Shown piece by piece: positions 46,601 to 55,819 of a stretch of DNA of 64,000 bases. The stretch spans positions 11,416,501 through 11,480,500 of the forward strand of contig OU015568.1 of the NCBI GenBank assembly GCA_907165135.1, written 5' to 3'. Under the pieces are notes generated by a model. The model saw only the letters and a program-made list of their open reading frames with translations, did not search any database and was not told where the DNA came from. The number at the start of each line of letters is the position of its first letter. Positions within the stretch are counted from its first letter, which is position 1. The position numbers were made by a program, and so were the translations under genes. This DNA is from Oikopleura dioica. Its lineage: Eukaryota; Chordata; Appendicularia; Copelata; Oikopleuridae.

Positions 46601-49600
46601 CGCCATCTCAAAAGCACTAAAACTATTTTCAAAAATAGCGTGGAATGAGATATCTTGCTCTTGATATGTCCACGCACCCGTTCCATTCTAGATCCCTGAT
46701 CGATCTCTAGAATTCGTTTACTAAGGGGGAGAAGTTATTACCGCCGGGACAACGATGCACTGAGTTAACCAACACCGTACCCTAGGAATGTAAAACGATT
46801 ATCTTCTTGGACCTTCGATAAGAATTTCGACTGTATGCTGGAAGTCCATCACCACCCGCTATAGCAACGTTCAAGTTCAAGTGCCATGAGCCCGCATCAG
46901 CTCATGAAAAATATCCGTGGTAAGTCAGCTTAGTCAGCAGAAGGAACCTGCTTATCAAACCCTGCCACAGCCCGCACAGCACAATTTGATGGCTACTGGA
47001 CGCGTTGACCTCTACAACTGTTGGAGTCTGCTCCCAATGGGCCCAAACGGGTTCAGATTTACCTTCAGAAGCACGTTACACGACTACAGTAGAAGCGAAA
47101 ATTGCCCGCTTCGCATGCAGCTTAGTACTCGAACCCTGAGTGTCATCTGGTTCAGCTCGTGTGGAGAAGAACTGATGAAAGAGACTCAAATGCTCACAAA
47201 AGAAGCAATAAAAACTCAAAAATTATGTACTCGACAGCTTATCATCAAACGAGTCTTCTCGTGTGGAGAAGAATTGATGACTGCGATTCAAATGCTCACA
47301 GAAGATGCACCAAAAATTATCATCAAACGAGTCTTCTCGTGTGGAGAAGAATTGATGACTACGATTCAAATGCTCACAGAAGAAGCACCAAAAATTATCA
47401 TCAAACGAGTCTTCTCGTGTGGAGAAGAATTGATGACTGCGATTCAAAAGCTCACAGAAGAAGCATCTAAGCATCCGATTCTGCTCGTGTGGAGTAGAAC
47501 TGGTAACAAAACTCAAATGCTCACAGAAGAAGCATCAAATATACACACAAACCAAATATCAACCGTGGGAAAATAATTAGGCGCGGCACAGTTCGCCTTG
47601 GGGCGGCCAATAAGCACCGCGCATGGCTTTGAAACGAGACTCCCTTGCCCAGTCTCAAAATACACAAGCCAAACGCAAGTTCAAGAAATTTAAAATGCCT
47701 TCCCAGGGAGCAACTACCAACCTTGACTGCCACTTCTTCCGAATGAATGACAGTGGCAAGGTAATGTTCCAACGGTATGTACTACCGTCAATCTTTGGAA
47801 TTCACGTGCCAACAATCTTCCTTGACCCGAAATGGTCTCGACTACTCGATTTAACAGGAAGTATCCGGTATGCAAAAGAACGAGCCCTTGATCGACTGCA
47901 AAATCGGGCATTTCCTGAAGAAGCATTCGAAAGTATTATAGACTTTTGGAAAAACGAGTGCATGAAAGGGGAGTCCCTTCTTCGCTGGCAGACAAAGACG
48001 GCAGCTGTGGTTGAATTACTAAAGTCATTTAGGCCGATCCCGCAGTTTGCGAATGTGGTCATCAACAACTACGAAGAACACTTTTAGCACGTCGAAAAGT
48101 CTGGCGGGAATTAGCTAACTATCCAAACTTTCAAATTGAACTTAAAGAAGCTAATTCCCTATTGGAGACTTTCCTGTCAGACTTACTCGCTAAGTTCGCC
48201 CTGCCTACCCAGTCCCAGAACCAACAAGATGAAACCTTCTATAACGACTTAGATGACCAAGCGCAATCAACGATGACAACCGAGCGCAACCAGCCTGAGA
48301 TGCCAGCTGCCCCACAGAATGATATGACTGAGCACCTGTCCAGACCCTTTGTGCCGATCTCGCCGACAACATCAGCCGCAACGTCTCTGTCGATGATGGA
48401 ACATCCAAGAGCCCCGGATCCACAGCAACTGCCACCGACGACGTTCCCTACTAGCTCCAAAAAAGACATGGTCACTCAGACTCAGTTGACAACTGATACC
48501 TCCCGGACGGCTAAGGCACCAGCCCAACCTCCAACGTCAGTTCCAGCGCTGAGTTATGGCCCGATGAGCTCCGCCCCGGACGTCCTTGGCAACCAAACAC
48601 CTGGCGATCCGCCTCTTGACGACCCCTTTCCTTCAGCTCAATCTTCCAGCAACACTGACAGCGGCAACATGGTTGAAATGCTAGATGACAACTGGCGTGA
48701 TCTGCTCTTTGGTTAAAATCAGGTGCAAAAGTCATAAATTCTAGGAGGGAAGGATTTGTAGTGGATTAATATATGCAAGTATGACTTTTGCAACAAAGTT
48801 GATTTCCGCCGCGCGCAATGGCCATAAAGCCATTAGCGCGCGCATTTCAAAACCACTACCACCCTCTGAATCCGCCACCACCTTCTGTCGTAAAGCGCAC
48901 TCACCCGATTCCACCGCCACCCTCGGCTCGTGAGGCCCGATGAAAACTCGCCACCCGGAACGAAATGCTATAAAAAGAAGCACCCTTTTTACTCTGTGCC
49001 AGTCTGTACAAATCTGCGCCAACATCAACACCACAAATTTCTGAAAAACGATTACTGCTCCTACTGACTGCTCTGTCAGTACAATAAACGTCCGTAGTTG
49101 TTGCTCCTCAACTACCCCCACAACAAAACGCCTTAGTCTCCAACATTTGTTATTGCATTTATAAAAGCACTACAATCTTACTCGGAAGTATTCTTCTGCT
49201 TCGTTTGGTTTCTCGATGTGAAGTAAGATCTTCGCAAACTTCATCAAATGAAGACCGAGAGTTGGATGCATTGATCCATAAAGCTATCAAAAATTTAACT
49301 AGATACTTTTGACGTAAAAACGGACCTCTTTGTAGGAGATGATCAAACTAGCGCCAGTAGAAAGACAGAGAGACCAGTCTTGGGTCTCGATCCCAGCATC
49401 AAATGCATACTCCTGTAGTCGAATCCAATATCTATCAAAAAATGATAAGCAACAGAAAAATTCCGCTGTACGAACATATTTTCCTCTGGGAACATTTTGC
49501 GTGCGAGCCAGCCCTTCGCCGCCTCATTCATAAGTGTCCACTCTTTCTTGGTTTTGAACTCCTCCATGTCGGAAATCATCGTTTCGGCACTTTGCCAAAG

Positions 49601-50884
49601 CGGCGTCGACGGTTTCATAACGTTGCCTTTGTTGTCTTCCAACTTCTTTGAGTCAGCTTCGTGTCCATTTGTACAGCCTGGACAGGCGCATATAAATCTA
49701 TCAAAAGAAAGTCTCAATGAAACTGTTCTTTCGCCTCGATTTTACCTGTAAATACTGTTAAGATACTCTCTTCTGTCCGCTGTAACAGCTTTGGTGTCAG
49801 TGTAAGCGATTTTGATCTCCTCCCCGGGCGCGATTTTCTCCAGCGCCTTGATGATCAAATTCGTTCCGTTGAAAACAGGAAACGCGTTCGGCTTGCAAGA
49901 ATGGTTCAGCAACGATTGATCCAGGTAAAGAGCTGAGCCGATGTCACAATTAGACGCTTCCTCATCGCAAATCGCGAATTGGTTGTTTTTGATCGCTGCA
50001 ACTAAATCCAGAAGCTTTCGCGAGCCGAGAACTCCACGGGGAATTGGCTTCTTCCAGTAACGAGTGAATTTCATCAAGAAAATACCCAGATCTTCCTGAA
50101 CAACGGAATTTACGCATCTGCTGTTTTGAGACAGGTTTGTTTTTATGAACGCAAAATAGACAGAAAAAAATAAAATATTCATCCATTGTTCGTCCTTTTT
50201 TACCTGTTGTGAGGGATCGAGTCGGTCATAATGCGATTCCAGCTGTAAAACATGAATCAGCGTGTCTAATTTCGCGCTAGGCTCCTCTCCATCGCCAAAT
50301 TCGCTCTCTATTCTGAGCAATATTCGTCCGAGAAACATTGTAATGTCGTCTGGTATCGATTTCTCTGACTTAAGCATTTTGCATTCTTCTTTATGCCACT
50401 TCCACGCACTTTTCTGGCAATCCTAATACATTTGAAAATGAATTAACTATAAAAGGAGCTGGGGTACAGTACCTTGGAACAGTAATATTGGAGCTTACAG
50501 CCAGCGCAGCGAGATAGTTTTGGCTTCGATACGGTGCACTGAGCACAACGGAGGCCATGGTATTTTTTCGCTGAAGAAAACTTTGTTATTCATCAAAAAT
50601 TTTAACAGAATTAGAATCTACTTATAAAATATGGCTGATCGAAGTCTATCGTGAAAATAAATTATTAATAATAATTTTATCATCGCTCAATATAACGAAA
50701 ACAAGGAATTTCAAGGCATATGGAAACTAATATCTTATGGGTTGTTATATAGAATATTTTGGGTACCTAAAGTGTGAACGTAAGGAGACGAATTAAGGAT
50801 ATTCATCCCTGCTTCGAAGGTTTTCGTGGAATAGAGACCACGCCCCGCCTCTTTTGTTTTTCGAATTTCTAACCCTTCCATCAT
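40612..50884 (-). CDS. SMYD3: SMYD3-like SET/MYND lysine methyltransferase, split by a retrotransposon in an intron
   Basis: Protein lysine methyltransferase. First exon 50767-50884 (ATG 50884): GRGLYSTKTFEAG is the start of the SET domain. Next exon supplies the MYND zinc finger (CAQCTVSKPKLSRCAGCKLQYYCSKDCQKSAWKWHKEEC). SET core continues with SLLNHSCKPNAF (SAM and catalytic region) and GEEIKIAYTD; post-SET Cys cluster FICACPGC. The C-terminal helical (TPR-like) part continues to LLHIEKPNEAEEYFR, donor at 49181, then the last exon 40612-40824 with a charged tail. The last intron (40825-49181) is 8357 bp, of which all but about 54 bp is an intact-looking retrotransposon on the opposite strand with its 4-bp target duplication. 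Confidence 0.88.
40876..41293 (+). repeat. 5' LTR
   Basis: 418 bp. TATA box tataaaa at 41088-41094 and polyadenylation signal aataaa at 41202-41207 set U3, R and U5. A near-perfect hairpin (gcgcgcaatgg, 40930-40940, against ccattagcgcgc, 40949-40960) lies near the start. Confidence 0.95.
41625..42965 (+). CDS. gag: Gag-like protein of the retrotransposon
   Basis: 446 residues from ATG 41625. Capsid-like region around PPRYDASIPIPAWLKNLEIYA and LTSMLGKDKEFFKQQFKDYQ. The nucleic-acid binding motif near the end is CFSYTKYNRCKYAENCKYIH, a CCCH zinc finger, not the CCHC knuckle usual for this group. The stop is TGA followed by CTA, and pol continues in the same frame. Confidence 0.85.
   Translation: MSELYFKHVQDLNKGELLVIYDNLEGKTYPPKIPISDKESICHNILALDKDFFVKNRKYVFEKSADGQFVRYFPQYQEDCQNQKFAQARHKIDTEKILASRNVENLDALITSLKIETESVSGSELSNDSSADSADETVIQDGQEAPKPRKQKVKTEKPESKDVPRFKKESKSTHIPKQQFEPKISRSSNLKVKPPRYDASIPIPAWLKNLEIYARCSNLSTSEIITVALTSLLNESEGSHIIQSLESEDMQDWSRFKDRLTSMLGKDKEFFKQQFKDYQRGSDSFGLALSKITSYYKQGYDLTHLNENDRSIIIERFCESQYQKMKELLMREKSQLTLENIAKRAAEIEASIPKKEINFSIQAEDDEKARFRELVNKLYQKLDSSQSTHSKSGSKRSKRSKIDIEKLKGHCFSYTKYNRCKYAENCKYIHSDKVPADVLDYVKKQE
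42966..46481 (+). CDS. pol: Pol polyprotein (PR-RT-RH-IN) with one in-frame stop
   Basis: Same frame as gag. Protease active site IDSGCT at about 43077; reverse transcriptase with IIYLDDLIV; RNase H beginning VTDSSGRSVGG; integrase with the HHCC zinc module (LHCITGH ... SSCPTCIQF) and the D, D, E residues in LDLVDYG, VTDNGREFG and NGKVERIHREI. Ends in a basic C-terminus (SKRLRPRK). A single TAA at 44373-44375 interrupts the frame between RT and RNase H, so this copy is probably not autonomous as it stands. No chromodomain seen. Confidence 0.92.
46917..47576 (+). other. Repeat-bearing region between pol and the accessory frames
   Basis: An open frame of 219 codons from a GTG at 46917 runs through this region, but it may be a by-product of the repeat length (78 bp, a multiple of three), because other frames are open too. 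A strong 5' splice-site consensus (gtaagt, 46920-46925) and an acceptor-like aattag at about 47576-47581 suggest it could be spliced out of a subgenomic message. Confidence 0.4.
47241..47474 (+). repeat. 78-bp tandem repeat, three full copies plus degenerate flanks
   Basis: Units start at 47241, 47319 and 47397 with atcatcaaacgagtcttc and differ at few bases. Diverged partial copies extend from about 47150 to 47550. Each unit is 26 codons (SCGEELMTAIQMLTE). Confidence 0.92.
47623..48087 (+). CDS. Accessory frame 1 of the retrotransposon, 154 aa, not envelope-like
   Basis: ATG 47623. Basic N-terminus (AKRKFKKFKMPS), then a compact region without a signal peptide or membrane segment (FFRMNDSGKVMFQRYVLPSIFG; DPKWSRLLDLTGSIRY). 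No homology recognised. Probably made from a spliced message: an aattag acceptor lies about 40 bp upstream. It overlaps the next frame by 55 nt. Confidence 0.6.
   Translation: MALKRDSLAQSQNTQAKRKFKKFKMPSQGATTNLDCHFFRMNDSGKVMFQRYVLPSIFGIHVPTIFLDPKWSRLLDLTGSIRYAKERALDRLQNRAFPEEAFESIIDFWKNECMKGESLLRWQTKTAAVVELLKSFRPIPQFANVVINNYEEHF
48033..48716 (+). CDS. Accessory frame 2 of the retrotransposon, Pro/Ser/Thr-rich, acidic end
   Basis: Open from 48033 in the -1 frame relative to accessory frame 1; the first ATG is at 48273. Starts as a likely coiled coil (ELKEANSLLETFLSDLLAKF), continues as low-complexity Pro/Ser/Thr/Gln, and ends in an acidic-hydrophobic patch (MVEMLDDNWRDLLFG) that resembles transcriptional activation domains. 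It could be joined to frame 1 by frameshifting or splicing. No transmembrane segment, so not an envelope protein. Confidence 0.55.
   Translation, partial: ADPAVCECGHQQLRRTLLARRKVWRELANYPNFQIELKEANSLLETFLSDLLAKFALPTQSQNQQDETFYNDLDDQAQSTMTTERNQPEMPAAPQNDMTEHLSRPFVPISPTTSAATSLSMMEHPRAPDPQQLPPTTFPTSSKKDMVTQTQLTTDTSRTAKAPAQPPTSVPALSYGPMSSAPDVLGNQTPGDPPLDDPFPSAQSSSNTDSGNMVEMLDDNWRDLLFG
48757..49174 (+). repeat. 3' LTR
   Basis: 418 bp, matching the 5' LTR base for base in the stretches compared by eye. Preceded by the polypurine tract at 48743-48754 and followed by the atct target duplication. Confidence 0.95.
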
Positions 50885-51857
50885 CTTACAGTCTAAACAA
50901 GTCACACTTTTAATTTCTCAAAAATCACTTCAAAAGAAAATGAATCAGAAAAAAATGAGCCCAGTTAGGTTTGATTTTCGCGACTTTATACCTCTTCAAT
51001 TTCTTCTTATTTCTTTCTAATTTACAAGTTCACCAATCTCTCAAAAATCATTTCTCTCGGATTAATAAGTTTTCTTTCTGTTCGAATGAGTAGAAAAAGG
51101 GTTGATTTAATCATCGGCGTGAGTAATTTTCGAGATTGGAATTTCGGGGCGACGTAGTAGGAACCCGTCGCGCAGCTCGAGCGGATCCGAGCCGCCCAAT
51201 CAGGGCTTGAGAGTCGACATTTCGGCCAATTGCCCCAGAGAATGAAGAATTTCATTCACCCTTTTCAGCCGAAATTTCACACATTCACGCCATGAAAAAC
51301 CTTCAATTGAACTCTCTTGGAGAGTTTTTGTTTATTTAAATTCTAAATTTTTAGATCTTTGCATATTTTATCAGTATAAAATTGATATTTTCATTTATAT
51401 AATTTATTTTTCATTCATATCTTTTTATGAAATCGAGCAGATTTGGAATCGTTGAATTCTAGTTGAAAAATAAATAATAAGTTATTACGAGTTACAGTTT
51501 TTTATCCAAATACAAGATAAAAATATAACAATTGAATTAATTTTGTTGCCTCTTGTAATTAATTCACGACAGTGGCTTATATTATACGGGCAATTACAAT
51601 TTGAATTTACAAAATGGTTAATTTCAAAAACGAGCGATTTACCAATTTTAGTCTATTTGAAAAATCAATTATTGTAATTTACCCACAAAAGAAACAGCTT
51701 CAAATCCGAGCCCTAAAAGGAACTAATTAACTGCGATAATCGTCATTAGCAGAAATCAGAAGCCCCTCCTCGTGGTCGATATTTTTGAGAACGTAAACCT
51801 AAGCGAAGACATGGACGATCTTGCCTTCCGGGCGCGTTCTACTTTTTAGAAGCATTT
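50885..51857. other. AT-rich spacer
   Basis: About 970 bp. A minus-strand block at 51735-51850 reads in parts like the end of the coding region called at 51858 (KIVHVFA, then a stop). The rest has no feature. Confidence 0.4.
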
Positions 51858-52262
51858 TCATCCCTTCATTCTCACCACAAATAACACCTTGTTTCTGAAT
51901 GATAATGTTAGCTTTATTCTGCGTCCAGATTTTAGATAAAAAGCTCCTGTATAAGCGTCATTTTTTAACTTGAATTCTTCTGAAACTCTCTTAATTTTTT
52001 CAACGAAAAAGTGAACATTTTCTCCAATAATTGTCCCATCGACAGAGGGATGGCAAAAGACGAGCACGTCCCAGAGGAGCAACTGACAATTCAGAGGGCC
52101 TAGTAGCGCATTCGCCCCTGGAGAATAAAAAATAAAGTAACGCCGACTCCTCCTTTTCTTTTCTCGAGTGAAGACACCCGAGGAGGTGCCTAACACAATG
52201 ATCGGCCAACTGACGCTCTTGGAAATTACATTTTCGTCGAAAAAAATAACATTTAGCAATGC
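51858..52262 (-). CDS. Hypothetical coding region directly downstream of the kinase-protease gene
   Basis: Minus-strand frame with protein-like content (WPIIVLGTSSGVF, FIFYSPGANALLG, PLNCQLLLWDVLVFC, DGTIIGENVHFFVEKI) to a stop at 51858. It begins immediately after the stop and aataaa of the upstream gene, with no convincing ATG, so it may be a trans-spliced downstream operon gene or an alternative 3' exon. Further exons towards 51740 (GVICGENEGMKML) need a GG-AG intron. No family recognised. Confidence 0.35.
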   Translation of the reverse strand, partial: ALLNVIFFDENVISKSVSWPIIVLGTSSGVFTREKKRRSRRYFIFYSPGANALLGPLNCQLLLWDVLVFCHPSVDGTIIGENVHFFVEKIKRVSEEFKLKNDAYTGAFYLKSGRRIKLTLSFRNKVLFVVRMKG

Positions 52263-52263
52263 T

Positions 52264-55200
52264 TTATTCAGGAGTTTCCTCAAAGCAGATATGATACCCG
52301 ATTCTGGGCTCGCAGTTAGTAAGACGGATGGCGATTGTTTTCGTCTCATTTGAGGTGTTTTTGAACAAGAATTCCGACTTCTCGTTAAAACCAAAAAGGC
52401 ACATCGCGTGTTTTATCGACGAATCGCCCATTCTGAAATTATTATTTACTTACTGAAATTTTGGAATTCGTTACTTGACGGGACAGACGAGAACTTTCTT
52501 GTCTTCTAGCGCTCCAACGAAATCACCAACGACTCCCATCTTCGATAAATTCGCCTAGAAGATAAATCAATAATAAAACTGCTAGAAGAACAAACCGGGA
52601 ATCTATCGTAATCAGTAGGATGAGCGAACATCTGAAGCTTCACTTTGAACGGCTCAAGCCTGTCAAGGATGGGTTTCAAGCTTCCAAGCATAAAGATACC
52701 TAAATAAGGAGAATCTAGTCTCAGACGGATGATATGTCAAATGGGAGGGACTCTTCCGAAGTTCCGACACATTCTGTTTCCAGGCCTGACCTTCTCTCTG
52801 AAGATATGTTGGCTCGGTGAGTCTCCTCATGACGTGATGGAGCATCGCCGACTGAATTTCCTCTGAGTTTGCGTTTACTTTTGTAGGAATCACATTCATC
52901 ATTAATTCCGACCGTAGAAGCTAAAACTCAATTTATGAACATGTTAATTTGAATGCTTAACTTTGTGATTGATCGACTTTATTGCTTCGTAAAGTTCGTC
53001 CTTCTCCGATTCGACTATTCGCTTAGTTTTTGATATTGCCTCCCGAAGTGAGGAACGGATCATACTTGCTGTAGCAAAAGCCCAGCATTTGAAAGAATCG
53101 CCCTTAATTTATTCGATGAAAATACAAATAAAAGAAGTACCTGGTCATGAATCGTATGACTAATCATCTTGGACAACTGGGTTATGCCTTCAAAAGTAGT
53201 GACTTTCGTGAATGTTTCGGAAAAAAAGAGTCGGGAAAAGGGGTTGTTCTCAAACTTCGCTGCTCGTCTCTGGATATCAGATCCGATCTAAATTATCTCT
53301 AGTTTTTTTCCGACGAAAAATAAGTATTTACAGGAGATTGAGATATCTCATGGAAATCGTCGGATATGCCTAGATCATCAGCATTGATTCTAGCATCACT
53401 TTTTCAGGTCTTTATTTGAAGATTTTTATGAAAACTATAACCAAAAACTCAGAGTTCTATTTTGACTGACCGGCCCTAGAAGACAATTTCCATAGCCGCG
53501 TCGTATTGAGGAAGTGATCGATATCGTCAACACTAGGGCGTAACTTGTAATCATCAGCAATCATCTTAGAAACGAATGATACAATGCTATGGTTGCCGAG
53601 TTTTTTCCTGACTTCTTGCCCAACTTCAACTGAAGAGATACATTCAGTACTTTTATACATTTTTTTTTACCTGGCATGAGAAACAACTTGAAGGCCAATT
53701 CTGTTTCAAAAAGCGTAACCAACATCGTGATTCCAAGGGAGTAAATATCAGAAGCAAACGGAATCGATTTGATCATCGATTCCGGTGGATTGTAAAGTGG
53801 AGTTCCCCCGGAAAATCCAGTCAAGCCAAAATCAGCGACTCTCACAGACAAGACTCCATTGCTGTCGCGTTTCAGCAAGATGTTCTCCGGTTTGATATCA
53901 CGGTGGCACAGACCTCGCTCTCCCATTGCCTTGATTGCTGCATTCACCTTTTTTAGAATTAAAATTTCCAAAGAATATCAACATATACAGACCTGGCTAA
54001 AATATCGAATATATGCGACCATGGAAAATTCTTCTTGAAGCAAAGTTTTTTCACAGAATTCGCTAACGATAACAAATTCCGTAACTCCGTTTTCGTGCTG
54101 AAGAAAGAAATCGTACATATTGAGAACGTTGGCATTCTTGATTTCGCGACCAATATAAAACTCCGACGCTTGTTTGGTGAAGAACTTTTTCATTTCCTTT
54201 TCCCCCTTTGCTCCTTTTGTGGTGAAGTATTTTTGTAAGTCAACGTCCTTGCTTTTTATGAACTTGGCTGCCGCAGGTTTCCCATGCCAAAGACATTTGT
54301 AAACGCTCCCTTGTCCTCCTTTCCCTAAAAGAATTTCTTTCTTGATCAGTTTGCCAGGAAAGTATCGCATTGAATTTATTCTTTGACTTTCTTCTGGGCC
54401 TCCGATATCGTACCAAGAGGAATAAAAAGACGTCAGGGGCGCTCCACTGACATCGTAGCCGGTAACCCATTTTCGCTCAAGCGCTGCAATATCAACTTGT
54501 TCATGAATGTAGCTTTCGAATGAACTGTATTGCGCCGAGAGCAAGTACTTTTCTTTTGGCAACTTGACAGTTTTTAGTTCAGGATATTTCTCGAACATCG
54601 CATCTTTTAGGGCGAAACTGAAGCTTTTTACAGGGGCAGCATATCTCGGCTTTATGAATGGATTCATTCCCCGCTCAAGAATACGCCCGATCAGTGGTGT
54701 AAAAATCAGACCAACTGTGCTGCCAAAGTAACAGAGCTGATTGAATTTGAGGTCTGGAAAACGGTGGAGAAGCGTACTTGTGGCTCGGTAGTAGAGTCTT
54801 GTGGCGAAGAAAACAACTGTAAATCCAAGATGATTTGGCGTTGAAATGATCTCACACGCATTTTCTTGCGAGACGGTCTTGAGCATTTGATCCATCAAAA
54901 AGCAGAGAGTATCGTCGATTTTATGAACGAGGGAATAGTTGTCTTCCTTTGAGTACGGATTATGATGAAGAATTCGGCGAATATATTCATTGGGAGCCAT
55001 AAATACATTGTATTGGCCGATAGTATAGCTCCAGTCGATGTAAACTAAAATTTCAGTTGATAAAACCTGACAGATTATATGGGTTACATTTTTTCCAAAG
55101 AGAGCTTGTCAGAAGATCGAGATGATGATTGAGAGCAGCGACGACGAAAGCATGGCTTGCCGGAGTTCCTCGGAGTATATCCATATTTATAAGCTCTTCT

Positions 55201-55613
55201 AGGAGTTCTTCATCCACTTGTTTCGGTAGAAACTTTGTCGGTTTATTCCGCATATTCACCGCTAAATACAATCCAGCATAACCACCAGGAATATATGTCA
55301 TATCTTCGACGTCTTTCAAATTGTAGAGCTCGGCTTCAAGATTTTCAAACTCTACGAAAAGATCTCTAATTTCTCCAGTCACATTGAGCGTCGGATTGAT
55401 TCGACAATAGTCGTGTATCATAGAACTGACTTTTTTGTACAAATTAAGGGAGTCGAAAATTTTCTCTGTTGATTCTTTTGCCACAATTGAATCGAAAAGA
55501 ATGTATCTTGCAGACGAAAGCTTCAAAAGCTCATTTTCTGGGTTTTCGGTTGGATTGAAGTTCTTAAACATCTCTTGCCAAAAAGTGAGAAGTTCTCCAT
55601 TTTCTGGCATCAT
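52264..55613 (-). CDS. Ankyrin-like - protein kinase - papain-like protease fusion, copy A
   Basis: ATG 55613 (MMPENGELL). N-terminal 300 or so residues resemble degenerate ankyrin repeats ([35 protein letters not shown]). Kinase domain: [11 protein letters not shown] glycine loop, AAKF lysine, [24 protein letters not shown] with a very short activation loop and LYNPPE. After RLWKLSS the frame hits a stop unless a 77-bp GG-AG intron (53399-53475) is used; then DDLGISDDF leads to a papain-like (C1) peptidase: [17 protein letters not shown] with the Cys at 53085-53087, His in [11 protein letters not shown] (52408-52410), Asn in FLFKNTSN. Ends ICFEETPE with aataaa overlapping the stop. If the GG-AG intron is not used, the kinase and the peptidase are two genes in an operon. 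Function unknown; signalling or defence is a guess. Confidence 0.7.
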
Positions 55614-55819
55614 GGTATGGCTTACTTTCGGCAATATTTTATCCTTAAAAATCTTTTAAATCGATAAAGTGGAGCATCGTCGATTTCCATCGTAGCAGGC
55701 TAGAGCTTATTCGAGAAAAGTCGGACAAATCATTTTCATTTTTTTCTCTTTTAGTACCATTCCGCAAAAATGACTGCTGCATTCGTTAAAAATGACATAA
55801 GAATAATACAAATGGTAAT

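Larger units (their letters stand above)
40876..49174 (+). mobile_element. Tor-like Ty3/gypsy LTR retrotransposon (8.3 kb)
   Basis: Two 418-bp LTRs (40876-41293, 48757-49174), identical as far as I can read, begin TG and end CA. A 4-bp target duplication atct lies at 40872-40875 and 49175-49178. A likely primer-binding site, tggtgactg, begins 5 nt after the 5' LTR; a purine tract (ggagggaagga) ends just before the 3' LTR. Gene order gag, protease, RT, RNase H, integrase is Ty3/gypsy. Downstream of pol come a repeat-rich stretch and two accessory frames instead of a recognisable envelope. Inserted in a SMYD3 intron. Confidence 0.95.

Noticed and set aside
47623-48716. Envelope gene of the retrotransposon
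   Set aside because: Neither accessory frame has a signal peptide, a membrane segment, a furin-type site in context or a Cys pattern of an envelope protein.
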